This document shows, in pieces, positions 7,827 through 17,169 of a stretch of DNA of 64,000 nt. Origin of the DNA: Lentzea pudingi (GTDB taxonomy: Bacteria; Actinomycetota; Actinomycetes; Mycobacteriales; Pseudonocardiaceae); the NCBI RefSeq assembly GCF_014646255.1, contig NZ_BMNC01000015.1, positions 1-64,000 on the forward strand. The letters run 5' to 3'. The position numbers and the translations under genes are program-made. The notes beneath the pieces are model-generated. The model made no database searches. It saw only the letters and a program-made list of their open reading frames with translations, and was not told where the DNA came from. Each line of letters starts with the position of its first letter. The stretch's first letter is position 1.

Positions 7827-9047
7827 TCAGCGCCAGAGGGAAGGGTCCGGGCGGAACCCCACCGTGACGCCACCCGAGTCCATCTCCGCACCGGTGACGA
7901 TGCAGCGCCTCAGCAACGACGGCAGTGCCACGAGCCGGCGCCGGCCGTCCACCGTCAGCGCCAGGTCGTCGCCCACGCGTGCGAGGTCCAGCTCCGTGTC
8001 GTCCGCCAGCGGCAACGCGATCCGCAGCGAGTACCGGGCGTCGAGCCCGCGCCCGCTGCCCGACACCTCCAGCAGCGATCCGGACCCACCGGGAGCGGGC
8101 TCCGCGACGGGCAGCGGGTCGGTGTCGCCGTAGAGCTGCCCGGCGACCTCCAGCAACGCCAGCACGCCCACGGGCTCCGACGCGCGGTGGTCGACCGTGC
8201 GGATCTCACCGATGCCGGTCAGCTCGGCCAGCACGGCGTCCTGCTCGTGCCGGCGGGTCCGCAGCCACGTGGCGGCGGCACCGCGCGCGGCACCCGGCGA
8301 GGGCACCAGCCGGTTCGCGATCACGCTGTCCACCCGGATGCCCTGCAACGCGAGCGCGGTCAGGGTGCGACGGGTCTCGGCGGCGACGACGCGTTCGGGC
8401 GTCAGCACCAGCCGCACCGAGCACGACGACGCGTCGGTGAGCATCGAGCGCAATGCGTCGAGCCGCTCGGCGAGCCGGCTCAGCGCGTCCGCGGTCGCGT
8501 CCCACTTCTCGACGGTCCCGGTGCCCGCGACGCCCGCGAGCAGGCCTCGCACCACGCGCCGGTGGGTCGGGAAGAGCCGTTCGAGGTACCCCGCGAACGC
8601 CTCGGGCAGCGACAGCAGCCGCAACGTCTCCGCGGTCGGCCCGCAGTCGACGACCACGACCTCCCACGGCCCGGACGCGGCGAGCCGCCGCACCTCGGCG
8701 AGGGCCAGCAGCTCCTCGACGCCGGGCAGCACGGTGAGTTCCTCGGCGTCGAGCTCGTCGACACCGGCGCCCGCGAGCACGGTCCGCAGGTGGCCGCGCA
8801 GGTCGCCCCACGCCTCGTCGACGAGGCCGCGCGGGTCGATCTGGCAGGCGAACAGGCCGTCTGATCCGTCTACTTCGGACGGTTCGGCGCCCAGACGCGT
8901 GTCGAGCGCGTCGCCGAGCGAGTGCGCGGGGTCGGTGGAGACGACCAGCGCCTTGCGGCCGTGCGCGGCCAGCGAGGCGGCGGTGGCGGCCGACAGCGTC
9001 GTCTTGCCGACCCCGCCCTTGCCGGTGAAGAGCAGGACCCGGCTCAA
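7827..9047 (-). CDS. ArsA/GET3-like P-loop ATPase
   Basis: A 406-aa soluble ATPase. The deviant Walker A GKGGVGKTTLSAA is at about residue 8 and STDPAHSLGDALDTRLG follows as in ArsA and Get3. A C-terminal GVTVGF domain is typical of the actinobacterial (Rv2184c-like) form. The only start that fits is a TTG whose bases overlap the TGA of the preceding SRPBCC gene, which implies coupled translation. The lack of arsenic genes and the START-fold partner argue against arsenite transport. A role in lipid or membrane-protein handling is inferred, not shown. Confidence 0.87.
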   Translation of the reverse strand: MSRVLLFTGKGGVGKTTLSAATAASLAAHGRKALVVSTDPAHSLGDALDTRLGAEPSEVDGSDGLFACQIDPRGLVDEAWGDLRGHLRTVLAGAGVDELDAEELTVLPGVEELLALAEVRRLAASGPWEVVVVDCGPTAETLRLLSLPEAFAGYLERLFPTHRRVVRGLLAGVAGTGTVEKWDATADALSRLAERLDALRSMLTDASSCSVRLVLTPERVVAAETRRTLTALALQGIRVDSVIANRLVPSPGAARGAAATWLRTRRHEQDAVLAELTGIGEIRTVDHRASEPVGVLALLEVAGQLYGDTDPLPVAEPAPGGSGSLLEVSGSGRGLDARYSLRIALPLADDTELDLARVGDDLALTVDGRRRLVALPSLLRRCIVTGAEMDSGGVTVGFRPDPSLWR

Positions 9048-9484
9048 GCCGCCTTCTCCGCGCGCTTCTTGAGCTCCTTGAGCGCGGTGTCGAGGATCAG
9101 CTTCTCGGCCTTGCGGCGGAACAGCCCGATCATCGGGATCACCAGCTGCACCGACAACGTGTAGGTGACCTTGGTGCCGGTACCGGACGGCGCCAGCACG
9201 TAGCTGCCCTGCTGCGCCTTCTGCATGGTGCCCTTGACGAGCTCCCACTTCACCGAAAGACCGTCGGCGGACCAGTCGTACCTCAGGGTGTACTCGTCCT
9301 TCACGGGACCCTGGTCGATCGCGAACCGCACCTGCTCGGCGCGGCCGTCGTCGCGGGTGTCGAGGACCTCGACTTCCTTCATCCCGTTCGCCCAGTCCGG
9401 GTACGACGGGAAGTCCGCGATGATCGCCATGATCTTCTCAGGCGGAGCGTCGATGACGATGGACTGAGTGGACTCGTCGGCCAT
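9044..9484 (-). CDS. SRPBCC/START-fold protein (Rv2185c-like)
   Basis: A 146-aa protein with the polyketide cyclase/dehydrase-type SRPBCC fold. It opens with STQSIVIDAPPEKIMAIIAD, followed by YPDWANGMKEVEVL, the typical strand-helix start. Such folds bind a hydrophobic ligand in a central cavity. It overlaps the ArsA-like ATPase gene start by 4 bases, the same pairing as Rv2185c-Rv2184c, so the pair probably works together. It is not part of the polyketide cluster at the far end of the window. Confidence 0.85.
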   Translation of the reverse strand: MADESTQSIVIDAPPEKIMAIIADFPSYPDWANGMKEVEVLDTRDDGRAEQVRFAIDQGPVKDEYTLRYDWSADGLSVKWELVKGTMQKAQQGSYVLAPSGTGTKVTYTLSVQLVIPMIGLFRRKAEKLILDTALKELKKRAEKAA

Positions 9485-9507
9485 AGACGTGGAGGCTACT
9501 CGCGTGG

Positions 9508-10296
9508 CTACCAATTCAGGACGTGAGGCTTGCCGCTGCGCTGGAAGTGCCCGACGTTGACGCACTCGGTGTAGCCGACGCGCACGCGCCTGGCCAACGG
9601 CTGGTGCACGTGCCCGAACACCGACCAGCGGGGGCGTTCGCGCTCGATCTTGTCCAGCGCGGCCCGTGACCCCCACTCGGGACGGCGCGCGACGACGTCG
9701 TAGGTCAGTTCCGGCACGAGCGGCGGGATGTGCGTGCAGAGCACGTCGACCTGCCCCATCCGCTCCAGCGCCGAGGCCATGTCCTCCTCCGTGCGCAGGT
9801 ACGGGTACCACGGCGCGTTGGGGTTGCGGACCAGTCCAGGAACCATCAGCCCGCCGCCGGCGAACCCGAATCTGAGCCCGCCGATCTCCGCCGCCTCACC
9901 GTCGAGGACGTGCACGCCGTCGCGGGCGAACTGCGGCCACAGCTGCGGACTGTCCACATTGCCCGGTGTCGCGTACGTCGGCGCGGACATGGCGCCGAAC
10001 AACGCGTGGTACTGCTCCAGCACCGCTTCTTCCACGACGGAACGGGCGTCGGCGAGCCCGTCCCACAGCGACCGGATGTAGCCCGCCGTGTCGGCACGCT
10101 TCGTGCCGCGGCGCAGCTCGGCGAAGATCCCGACCTTCTCCGGCCCGAAGACGCGGCCGAGGATCCCCTTGGAATGGTCGTGGTAGTCGACGAAGTCGAT
10201 CAGGTCGCCGAGGACGACGAGGGCGTCCGCGCCGTCACCGGCGCGCGCGAGCGCCTCCGCGTTGCCGTGCACATCGGAAACCACGTGAACCCGCAC
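9508..10296 (-). CDS. Calcineurin-like metallophosphoesterase
   Basis: A 262-aa phosphoesterase. Metal-binding motifs occur in order: SDVHGN at residues 7-12, GDLIDF near 31, a GNVD in the middle, CTHIPP, and FGHVHQP near the C-terminus. It starts at GTG. The substrate cannot be read from the sequence; relatives act on nucleotides or phosphoesters. There is no signal peptide, so it is cytoplasmic. It lies on the minus strand between the SRPBCC gene and the DUF2505 gene, 58 bp from the latter. Confidence 0.85.
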   Translation of the reverse strand: MRVHVVSDVHGNAEALARAGDGADALVVLGDLIDFVDYHDHSKGILGRVFGPEKVGIFAELRRGTKRADTAGYIRSLWDGLADARSVVEEAVLEQYHALFGAMSAPTYATPGNVDSPQLWPQFARDGVHVLDGEAAEIGGLRFGFAGGGLMVPGLVRNPNAPWYPYLRTEEDMASALERMGQVDVLCTHIPPLVPELTYDVVARRPEWGSRAALDKIERERPRWSVFGHVHQPLARRVRVGYTECVNVGHFQRSGKPHVLNW

Positions 10297-10354
10297 GCTT
10301 CCAACTTAGTTGACGCCGCATGGGGGTGTTCTGCGAGACGCGCGTCAAGCAAGA

Positions 10355-10735
10355 TCACCCTGCCGGCGGGCAGCCGGCCGGACGGCCGTCCTCCAGGGTC
10401 AGCTTGAGCCCCAGCGAGACGGACTTCGCGTCGAGCTGACGGCGTTGCACCTCGCGGCGGGCGTCGCGCGGTGTGAACGACCCGGTGGGCGAGTCAGCGC
10501 GGAGGAAGTAGTGCACCACGGTGCCGTCGAGCACGGGCTCGAGCCAGACCTCCATCGTGCCGACGAGCGCGCCGCCGACGGTCCAGCGCAGGCCCTCGTC
10601 GCCCCTGTCGGCGTAGACGTCGAGCTCCAGATCGGGCCAGAACGCCCGCCAGGAGGCAGGCGGGGCGAAGGCTGCGGCGACCACTCCGGGTGGTACCGCG
10701 AGGAAAGTCTCGTCGACGACGTCCACGCTGGCCAT
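10355..10735 (-). CDS. DUF2505 (SRPBCC-like) protein
   Basis: A 126-aa protein matching DUF2505, an actinobacterial family with an SRPBCC-like fold. MASVDVVDETFLAVPPGVVAAAF followed by WRAFWPDLELDVYADRG is typical, although the usual length is about 160 residues and this copy ends early after a Pro/Gly-rich tail. It is divergent from the fatty acyl-CoA ligase gene with 98 bp between starts, a common arrangement that suggests a role in lipid metabolism. Confidence 0.78.
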   Translation of the reverse strand: MASVDVVDETFLAVPPGVVAAAFAPPASWRAFWPDLELDVYADRGDEGLRWTVGGALVGTMEVWLEPVLDGTVVHYFLRADSPTGSFTPRDARREVQRRQLDAKSVSLGLKLTLEDGRPAGCPPAG

Positions 10736-10833
10736 GAGGACAAAAGGTAACGGAAGGGCGTACCCACCTTTGTATCGCCGGAATCACACGCTAGGTTTCC
10801 CCACCAGTAACATTTCACCGTACGGAGGTTGAC

Positions 10834-12630
10834 GTGCGCGAGTTCAGCGTCCCCGCCACCGCCGCTGTGGCTCCGGAGGAAAACCTCACCGACATGGTGT
10901 GGGCCAACGCGGAGCGCTTCGGCAACGCCGTCAGCTTCCGCAGGCAGGTCGACGGCACCTGGATCGACATCACCGCGCGTGACTTCGCCGCGCAGGTCAT
11001 GGCGGTCGCGAAGGGCATGATCGCAGCCGGTCTCGAACTGGGCGATCGCGTCGGACTGGTCTCCAAGACGCGCTACGAGTGGTCGTTGCTCGACTTCGCC
11101 ATCTGGGCGGCGGGCGGCGTCGTGGTGCCCATCTACGAGACGTCGTCGGCGGACCAGATCGAGTGGATCCTGTCCGACTCGGGCGCGACGGCGGTGTTCG
11201 TCGAGGCGTCGTCGCACCGCGCGATGGTCGACGACGTCGTCGGCAAGCTGCCCGAACTGCGCCACGTGTGGCAGATCGACGGCTCCGCCCCCGCCGTCGA
11301 CGAACTGACCGCGCTGGGTGCCGAGATCACCGACGAGCAGGTGCACGAGCGCCGCAAGCAGGTCCAGGCGGACCACACGGCGACGCTCGTCTACACGTCC
11401 GGCACCACCGGCCGTCCCAAGGGCTGCACGCTGACGCACCGCAACCTGCTGTCCGAGGTGCGGTCGGCGCTGTCGCGGTTCCCGGAGATCCTCACGGCCG
11501 GCAACTCGCTGCTGCTGTTCCTGCCGCTCGCGCACATCCTGGCGCGTGCCCTGTACCTCGCGTGCGTGTACTCGCGGGCGACGCTGGGCCACACCGCCGA
11601 TGTGAAGAACCTCGTCGAGGACCTCGGCCAGTTCCGCCCGACGTTCGTCGTCGCGGTGCCGCGCGTGTTCGAGAAGGTCTACAACGGCGCCAAGCAGAAG
11701 GCGCACGCCGGCGGCAAGGGCAAGATCTTCGACGCCGCCGAGGCCACGTCGGTCGCGTACAGCACGGCGCTCGACAACGGCGGTCCCGGCCTCGGCCTGC
11801 GGATCAAGCACGCGGTGTTCGACAAGCTGGTGTTCACGAAGCTGCGGGCCGCCCTGGGCGGTCGTGCGGTCGCGGCGGTCTCCGGTGGTGCTCCGCTGGG
11901 TGCCCGGCTGTCGCACTTCTTCCGCGGCGCGGGCATCCCGGTCTACGAGGGCTACGGCCTGACCGAGACGTCGGCGGCGGCGTGCGTGACGTTCCGGGGT
12001 CAGGAGAAGGTCGGCACGGTCGGCCTGCCGGTGCCCGGCACGTCGGTGAAGATCGCCGAGGACGGCGAGATCCTCATCAAGGGCGACATCGTGTTCACCG
12101 GCTACTGGAACAACGAGGCCGCCACCAAGGAGGCCTTGGAGGACGGCTGGTTCCACACCGGTGACATCGGCGAGCTCGACACCGACGGGTTCCTGAAGAT
12201 CACGGGCCGCAAGAAGGAGATCATCGTCACCGCCGGTGGCAAGAACGTCTCCCCCGCGCAGCTCGAGGACCGGATCCGGGCGCACCCGCTGATCTCGCAG
12301 TGCATGGTCGTCGGCGACAAGCAGCCGTTCATCGGCGCGCTGATCACGATCGACCCGGAGTTCTTCCCGTCGTGGAAGGAGTCGCACGGCAAGCCGGCGA
12401 GCGCCGAGGTCCCCGACCTGATCGAGGACGCGGACCTGCTGGCCGAGATCCAGGCCGTGGTGGACGACGCGAACAAGTCGGTGTCCAAGGCCGAGGCGAT
12501 CCGCAAGTTCCGGGTGCTGCCGGTCGACTTCACCGAGGCGGGCGGCGAGATGACGCCGTCGCTGAAGCTGAAGCGCTCGGTCGTGGCGACGACCTACTCG
12601 GCGGACATCGACGCGATCTACGCGAAGTAA
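10834..12630 (+). CDS. fadD: Long-chain fatty acyl-CoA ligase (FadD15-like)
   Basis: A 598-aa AMP-forming acyl-CoA synthetase that activates long-chain fatty acids. The AMP-binding P-loop YTSGTTGRPKGC is at about residue 187 and YGLTETSAA near 372. A GDIGELDTDGFL hinge lies before the C-terminal domain, and TAGGKNVSPAQLED follows. It starts at GTG. In mycobacteria the matching gene fadD15 lies directly next to pimB'; here a SARP-type regulator gene is inserted between the two. A strong terminator follows. Confidence 0.93.
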   Translation: MREFSVPATAAVAPEENLTDMVWANAERFGNAVSFRRQVDGTWIDITARDFAAQVMAVAKGMIAAGLELGDRVGLVSKTRYEWSLLDFAIWAAGGVVVPIYETSSADQIEWILSDSGATAVFVEASSHRAMVDDVVGKLPELRHVWQIDGSAPAVDELTALGAEITDEQVHERRKQVQADHTATLVYTSGTTGRPKGCTLTHRNLLSEVRSALSRFPEILTAGNSLLLFLPLAHILARALYLACVYSRATLGHTADVKNLVEDLGQFRPTFVVAVPRVFEKVYNGAKQKAHAGGKGKIFDAAEATSVAYSTALDNGGPGLGLRIKHAVFDKLVFTKLRAALGGRAVAAVSGGAPLGARLSHFFRGAGIPVYEGYGLTETSAAACVTFRGQEKVGTVGLPVPGTSVKIAEDGEILIKGDIVFTGYWNNEAATKEALEDGWFHTGDIGELDTDGFLKITGRKKEIIVTAGGKNVSPAQLEDRIRAHPLISQCMVVGDKQPFIGALITIDPEFFPSWKESHGKPASAEVPDLIEDADLLAEIQAVVDDANKSVSKAEAIRKFRVLPVDFTEAGGEMTPSLKLKRSVVATTYSADIDAIYAK

Positions 12631-12646
12631 CTGCAGGTCGAATGCG

Positions 12647-12686
12647 CGAAAGGCCCAGGAGCTGAAGAGTGCTCCTGGGCCTTTCG
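12647..12686. terminator. Rho-independent terminator after fadD
   Basis: A 16-bp stem (CGAAAGGCCCAGGAGC and its complement) with an 8-nt loop starts 16 bp after the fadD stop. The 3' arm ends in CCTTTCG. It separates fadD from the SARP gene. The remaining 190 bp up to 12879 contain a CGCCGA/TCGGCG inverted repeat near 12811 and presumably the SARP promoter. Confidence 0.8.
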
Positions 12687-12879
12687 ACCCCCAGCGATCG
12701 TGATCCGCGGAACTCTCCGCCGAACCCGAGAAGTTGTTGCCCCGGCCCCCCGACCGGGACATGAAGAAGATTGCCGTACGGCGCTGACGTATCGCTGACG
12801 CGCCGATGTCACTCGGCGACAGAGCGCCAATAGGCTGTGGGCCGGACGGGGAAGATCCGGCTCGCACGAGAGGCAGACG

Positions 12880-15747
12880 ATGGCTTCGGGTCCGCAGTTC
12901 CGGCTGCTCGGCCCGATGGAAGTACGCCTGGAGACCTCCGCTGTCGTGTTGCGCGCGGGCAAGCACCGGGCGTTGCTGGCGGCGTTGCTGCTGCGGCCGA
13001 ACCGCGTCGTGCCCGTGACGGAACTCGTCGAGCACGTGTGGGGCGACACACCGCCGGCGCGCACGCGTGGCACGGTGCAGACGTACGTGATGCGGTTGCG
13101 GGCGGCGCTGGGTGACCCGTCGTTGATCCAGACGGCCGCGGACGGCTACCGGATGCGGGTCGATCCGCTGGCAGTGGACGCGCACCTGTTCGCGGACGCG
13201 GCGGCCCGCGGACGTGCGGCGGTGTCGTCGGGCGACCTGGTCACAGCGCGGAAAGCGTTTGCCGAGGCGTTGGAGTTGTGGCGTGGTCCGGTGTTGTCGG
13301 ACGTGCCTTCGGAGACGTTGTACGCGGAGCACGCGCCACGGCTCACCGAGCTGCTGATGACGCTGCACGAGCAGCGGATCGACGTCGAGCTCGCGCTCGG
13401 CAACCACGCGGACCTGGTGCCGGAGCTGTTCGGGCTGACGCGGGACCACCCGTTGCGCGAGCGGTTCTGGGCGCAGCTGATGCTCGCGCTCTACCGCGGC
13501 AGCAGGCAGGCGGAGGCGCTGGAGGCGTTCCGGCAGCTCGACCGGACGCTCGACGAGCAGCTGGGCATCGACCCGTCGCGGGAGCTGCGGTCGTTGCACC
13601 AGGCGATCCTGGTGGGGGCGCCGGGGCTGGCCGCGCCGGTGGTGGAGCGGGAGCCGGAACGGGTGCCGTCGTCACCGATGCGGCTGCCGGACGACATCGC
13701 GGACTTCACCGGGCGGTCCTGGCACGTGGAACGGGTCTCGGGGCTGATCACGGCCGGGTCGGTGCCGATCGTGACGCTGGCGGGACCGCCGGGGGTGGGC
13801 AAGACGACGCTCGCGGTGCACGTGGCGCACCTGCTGCGGGACCGGTTCCCGGACGGGCAGCTCCACGTCGACCTGCGCGGCTACGCGCTGGGGGCCCCTG
13901 CGGACGGGGTGGACGTGCTGTCGCGGTTCCTGCGGGCGCTCGGGGTGCCGCCGGACGAGATCCCGCCGGACGCGGACGAGCAGAGCACGATGCTGCGGTC
14001 GTTGCTGTCGGGGCGGCGGATGTTGCTGGTGCTCGACAACGCGTCCGCGCCGGACCAGGTGCGGCCGTTGCTGCCGGGGACGGCGTCGTGCCGGGTGATC
14101 GTGACGTCGCGGGACGACCTGCGCGGGCTGATCGCCCTGAACGGCGCGCGGACCGTGCCGGTGGACGTGTTCTCGGCGGCGGAGTCGGCGGCGCTGCTGG
14201 AGAAGCTGCTCGGGCCGGGCGACCACGCGGAGCTGGCGGCGCGGTGCGGGCACCTGCCGCTCGCGTTGCGGGTGGCGGCGGCGTACCTGGCCGGGCGTGA
14301 CGACGTGACGATCTCCGGTTCGCCCATCGAGCTCGCCTACGCCGCGCTGCCTCCCGCGCCGCAACGGTTGTTCCGGCTGTTGTCGCTGGTGCCGGGGCCG
14401 GACTTCACGCCGGAAGCCGCGTCCGCGCTGGCCGACGCCGACGCCGAGGGCCTGCTGACGGTGCTGGCGATCGCGGGACTGGTGGTGTCGCCGGCACCCG
14501 GCCGCTACCGGTTCCACGACGAGCTGGTCCGGTACGCCGCCGCGTTGCGGGAGAAGGCGGACAGCCCGGCGGAACAGCAGGTGGCGTGGACGGCGCTGGT
14601 GAACCACTACCTGCGCGGCGTCGAACGCTGCGCCGAGCTGCTCTACCCCGGGATCGTGCGGTTGCCGTCGCCCGCGGCGGGACCCTCGCCGCGGATCTCG
14701 ACGTCGGCCGAGGCCCTGGCGTGGCTCGACGCGGAACGCCCGAACCTGATCGCCGCCATCCGGCACGCGGCCGAGCACGGCCCCGCGGTGATGGCGTGGC
14801 AGCTGGCGGACGCGCTGCGCGGCTACCTCTGGATCGGCCAGCACGTCGGCGAATGGCTCGCGACGGCCCACCACGGCTTGCAGGCCGCCCAGGAGTCCGC
14901 GCACCGCCCGGCCGAGGCCGCGATGCACGCGAACCTCGGCACCCTCTACCTGCGGCTGGGCGAGTACGCACGCTCCGTCGAGCACCACAACCGCGCCATC
15001 GACCTGTACCGGGAACTGGGCGACAAGGACGCCGAGGCGGGCGCGCTCAACAATCTCAGCCTCGTGCACCGCCGCTCCGGCGACCTGGTCGCCGCGCGCG
15101 ACACCCTGGTCCGCTGCCTGGACATGCTGCGCTCGGCGCCGGCGGACAGCGTCAGCACCGGCCTGTACAACCTCGGCCAGCTCGCCGTGGAACTCGGCGA
15201 GATCGACGGCGCGGTCGAGCACTTCTCGCAGGCGCTGGCACTGGCCCCGAACGCCGACAGCCACACCTACCTCGGCATGGCCCTGCGCCTGCAGGGCCGT
15301 CCGGTCGAGGCACGGGCCCACCTCGAACGCGCCCTGGAGATCGGCAACGTCCCCGCCGGCGAGTCCGAGACCCTGGAGAACCTCGCCGCCCTGGAACTCG
15401 CCGCCGGCAACACCGGCGCGGCCCTGTCCCTGGCGACCCGCGCCCTGTCCCTCGTGGCCGACGGCGGTGACCCGCAGGTGGCGACCTCGGTCCGGATCAC
15501 GCTCGGCGAGACCCGCCGGGCCTTCCTCGACTTCGACGCCGCCGCCGGACTGTTCGAGCAGGCCCTGACGACGGCCCGGCGGATCGGTTACGCCTCGGGC
15601 GAGGTCCGCGCGCTGATCGCCCTGGCCGGGGTGTTGCGCGATCTCGACCGCCCCGCCGATGCCCAGGCCGCCGCCGACCGGGCCGCGCGGCGCAGTGCCG
15701 AGCTGGGATTGCGCGCTTTGGAGAACCGAGCCCGCGAACTCGCCTGA
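12880..15747 (+). CDS. SARP/AfsR-type transcriptional regulator (BTAD-NB-ARC-TPR)
   Basis: A 955-aa regulator. Residues 1-95 are an OmpR-type winged helix and about 100-245 a BTAD domain (a YRMRVDPLAVDAHLFADAA start). A STAND/NB-ARC ATPase follows, with Walker A GPPGVGKTTLA near residue 303 and MLLVLDNASAPDQVRPLLPG as Walker B. TPR repeats fill the region from about 620 to the end. Such proteins activate antibiotic clusters (AfsR, large SARPs), with ATPase and TPR modules sensing a signal. It interrupts the fadD15-pimB' neighbourhood seen in mycobacteria. No cluster is next to it, so its target is unknown; the polyketide genes 40 kb away are one candidate. Confidence 0.92.
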   Translation: MASGPQFRLLGPMEVRLETSAVVLRAGKHRALLAALLLRPNRVVPVTELVEHVWGDTPPARTRGTVQTYVMRLRAALGDPSLIQTAADGYRMRVDPLAVDAHLFADAAARGRAAVSSGDLVTARKAFAEALELWRGPVLSDVPSETLYAEHAPRLTELLMTLHEQRIDVELALGNHADLVPELFGLTRDHPLRERFWAQLMLALYRGSRQAEALEAFRQLDRTLDEQLGIDPSRELRSLHQAILVGAPGLAAPVVEREPERVPSSPMRLPDDIADFTGRSWHVERVSGLITAGSVPIVTLAGPPGVGKTTLAVHVAHLLRDRFPDGQLHVDLRGYALGAPADGVDVLSRFLRALGVPPDEIPPDADEQSTMLRSLLSGRRMLLVLDNASAPDQVRPLLPGTASCRVIVTSRDDLRGLIALNGARTVPVDVFSAAESAALLEKLLGPGDHAELAARCGHLPLALRVAAAYLAGRDDVTISGSPIELAYAALPPAPQRLFRLLSLVPGPDFTPEAASALADADAEGLLTVLAIAGLVVSPAPGRYRFHDELVRYAAALREKADSPAEQQVAWTALVNHYLRGVERCAELLYPGIVRLPSPAAGPSPRISTSAEALAWLDAERPNLIAAIRHAAEHGPAVMAWQLADALRGYLWIGQHVGEWLATAHHGLQAAQESAHRPAEAAMHANLGTLYLRLGEYARSVEHHNRAIDLYRELGDKDAEAGALNNLSLVHRRSGDLVAARDTLVRCLDMLRSAPADSVSTGLYNLGQLAVELGEIDGAVEHFSQALALAPNADSHTYLGMALRLQGRPVEARAHLERALEIGNVPAGESETLENLAALELAAGNTGAALSLATRALSLVADGGDPQVATSVRITLGETRRAFLDFDAAAGLFEQALTTARRIGYASGEVRALIALAGVLRDLDRPADAQAAADRAARRSAELGLRALENRARELA

Positions 15748-16055
15748 TCGTTCCGCCCTCTTCGGCTTTCACCTCGCGATATGCCATATATGGCGTACCC
15801 GGGATGACAACGTTGTCTTCCGTGGCGCTTAGCGATGTTCAGAGACTGCAGGAGTGAAACCGCCAGAACGCCATCCAGCCGCAATACGCCCTGTATACAG
15901 GCGGTCGACATCCAGCATGGAGCGTTCAGACAACGGTCATACCGACTGCGCACGCTCCGAATGCCGAGCGCATGCACCTCGCACACAGAGCCGGTACATC
16001 GGATATCGCGTTCCGGATATCGCTGGTCACCCGACCAGGACATCGAGTACCGAGT
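15748..16055. other. Palindrome-packed gap between convergent genes
   Basis: This 308-bp gap lies between two 3' ends, yet it holds three perfect 12-bp palindromes: GCCATATATGGC at 15783, GACAACGTTGTC at 15806 and CCTGTATACAGG at 15890. It also has a GGAGCG/CGCTCC pair (15918/15953), a direct repeat CGGATATCGC around 16003 and 16014, and a CTGGTC-GACCAG hairpin at 16023-16038. It is visibly less GC-rich than its surroundings. No credible ORF was found. A small RNA, a protein-binding array or remnants of lost DNA are possible. Confidence 0.6.
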
Positions 16056-17159
16056 TCAGCCGATGAGATTTTCGAGGCGGTGTGCGAGCTGGTCCCAGCG
16101 CCAGTGGTCGCTGACCCACTCCCGGCCGGCGCGCCCCATCTTGGCCGCGGTCTCGGGATCGGCGAGGAGCGAGGCGATCCGCGAGGCGACGTTCTCGACG
16201 TCGAGGCCGTCGACGACGTTGCCGGTGATGCCGTCCCGCACGGTCTCGGGAGCGCCACCGGAGCGTCCGGCCACGACGGGCAGCCCGGTCGCCGAGGCCT
16301 CCAGGTAGACGATGCCGAGCCCTTCGACGTCGAGGCCGCGGCCGCGCGTGCGGCAGGGCATCGCGAAGACGTCGCCGGCGTTGTAGTGCGCGGGCAGTTC
16401 CTCCCACGGCACCGAGCCGGTCAGCACGATGTCGCGTGAGCCGGCGGCCATCTTCTCGAGCGTCTTGCGGTACGGCCCGCCGCCGACGATCAGCAGAGCG
16501 GCGTCCTGCACCGAACGCTGGATCAACGGCAGCGCGCGGATCAGGACGTCCTGCCCCTTGCGCGGCACCAGGCGCGACACGCACACGACCACCGGCCGGT
16601 CGCCCAGCCCGTGGCGCCGGCGGATCTCGGCGCGCGCGGCGGGATCGGGGCGGTACTGCTCGGTGTCCACACCGGACGGGAGGTGTTCCAGCGCCGCCAT
16701 CGGCCCGAACGCCGCCGAGAACCGCGAGCGGGTGTAGCGGCTGACGTAGGTCACGACGTCCACACCGGACCCGATGGCCCGCAACGCCTGACGCGCCACC
16801 GGGAGCATCGACCAGCCGACCTCGTGCCCGTGCGTGCACGCCACCGAGCGGCTCAACCCGAGCGACGGCGCCAGCAACGCGAGCGGTGCCGCCGCCCCGA
16901 ACCACGCCGCCTCGCACGACTCGGCGCGGGCGATGTCGCGGGCACGGCGCAGGACGTCCGGCGTCGGCAGCATCAGCGACGTGGGATGCCGCACCACCGG
17001 GAACGGCTGCTCGGCGTCGAACTCCTCCGCGCCCTTCCACTTCGGCGCGTAGACGACGAGCGAGTCCTGGGGCAGCCGTGTCGCGAACGCGTGCAGGTAG
17101 GACTGGATGCCACCGGGGCGGGGCGGGAAGTCGTTGGTCACCAGCAGGGTTCGGCGCAC
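16056..17159 (-). CDS. pimB: PimB'-type phosphatidylinositol monomannoside mannosyltransferase
   Basis: A 367-aa GT4-family glycosyltransferase that uses GDP-mannose to add the second mannose in phosphatidylinositol mannoside synthesis. LLVTNDFPPRPGGIQSYLHA is the signature opening of PimB' (Rv2188c). HGHEVGW, VSRLVPRKGQDVLI and the EGLGIVYLEA donor-site motif (ExxxxxxxE) follow. It is a cytoplasmic, membrane-associated enzyme. It starts at GTG. The placement next to the NlpC/P60 and exonuclease genes matches mycobacteria and confirms the assignment. Confidence 0.9.
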   Translation of the reverse strand: MRRTLLVTNDFPPRPGGIQSYLHAFATRLPQDSLVVYAPKWKGAEEFDAEQPFPVVRHPTSLMLPTPDVLRRARDIARAESCEAAWFGAAAPLALLAPSLGLSRSVACTHGHEVGWSMLPVARQALRAIGSGVDVVTYVSRYTRSRFSAAFGPMAALEHLPSGVDTEQYRPDPAARAEIRRRHGLGDRPVVVCVSRLVPRKGQDVLIRALPLIQRSVQDAALLIVGGGPYRKTLEKMAAGSRDIVLTGSVPWEELPAHYNAGDVFAMPCRTRGRGLDVEGLGIVYLEASATGLPVVAGRSGGAPETVRDGITGNVVDGLDVENVASRIASLLADPETAAKMGRAGREWVSDHWRWDQLAHRLENLIG

Positions 17160-17169
17160 GAACCCAACG

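Noticed and set aside
9044..10735. SRPBCC and DUF2505 proteins as part of a polyketide pathway
   Set aside because: Their fold is shared with polyketide cyclases, but gene order matches the housekeeping ArsA/fadD15 region of mycobacteria.
10399..13599. A 1066-codon minus-strand frame across fadD and the SARP gene start
   Set aside because: Opposite two clear genes, with no domain; its end only fuses to the frame of the DUF2505 region by chance.
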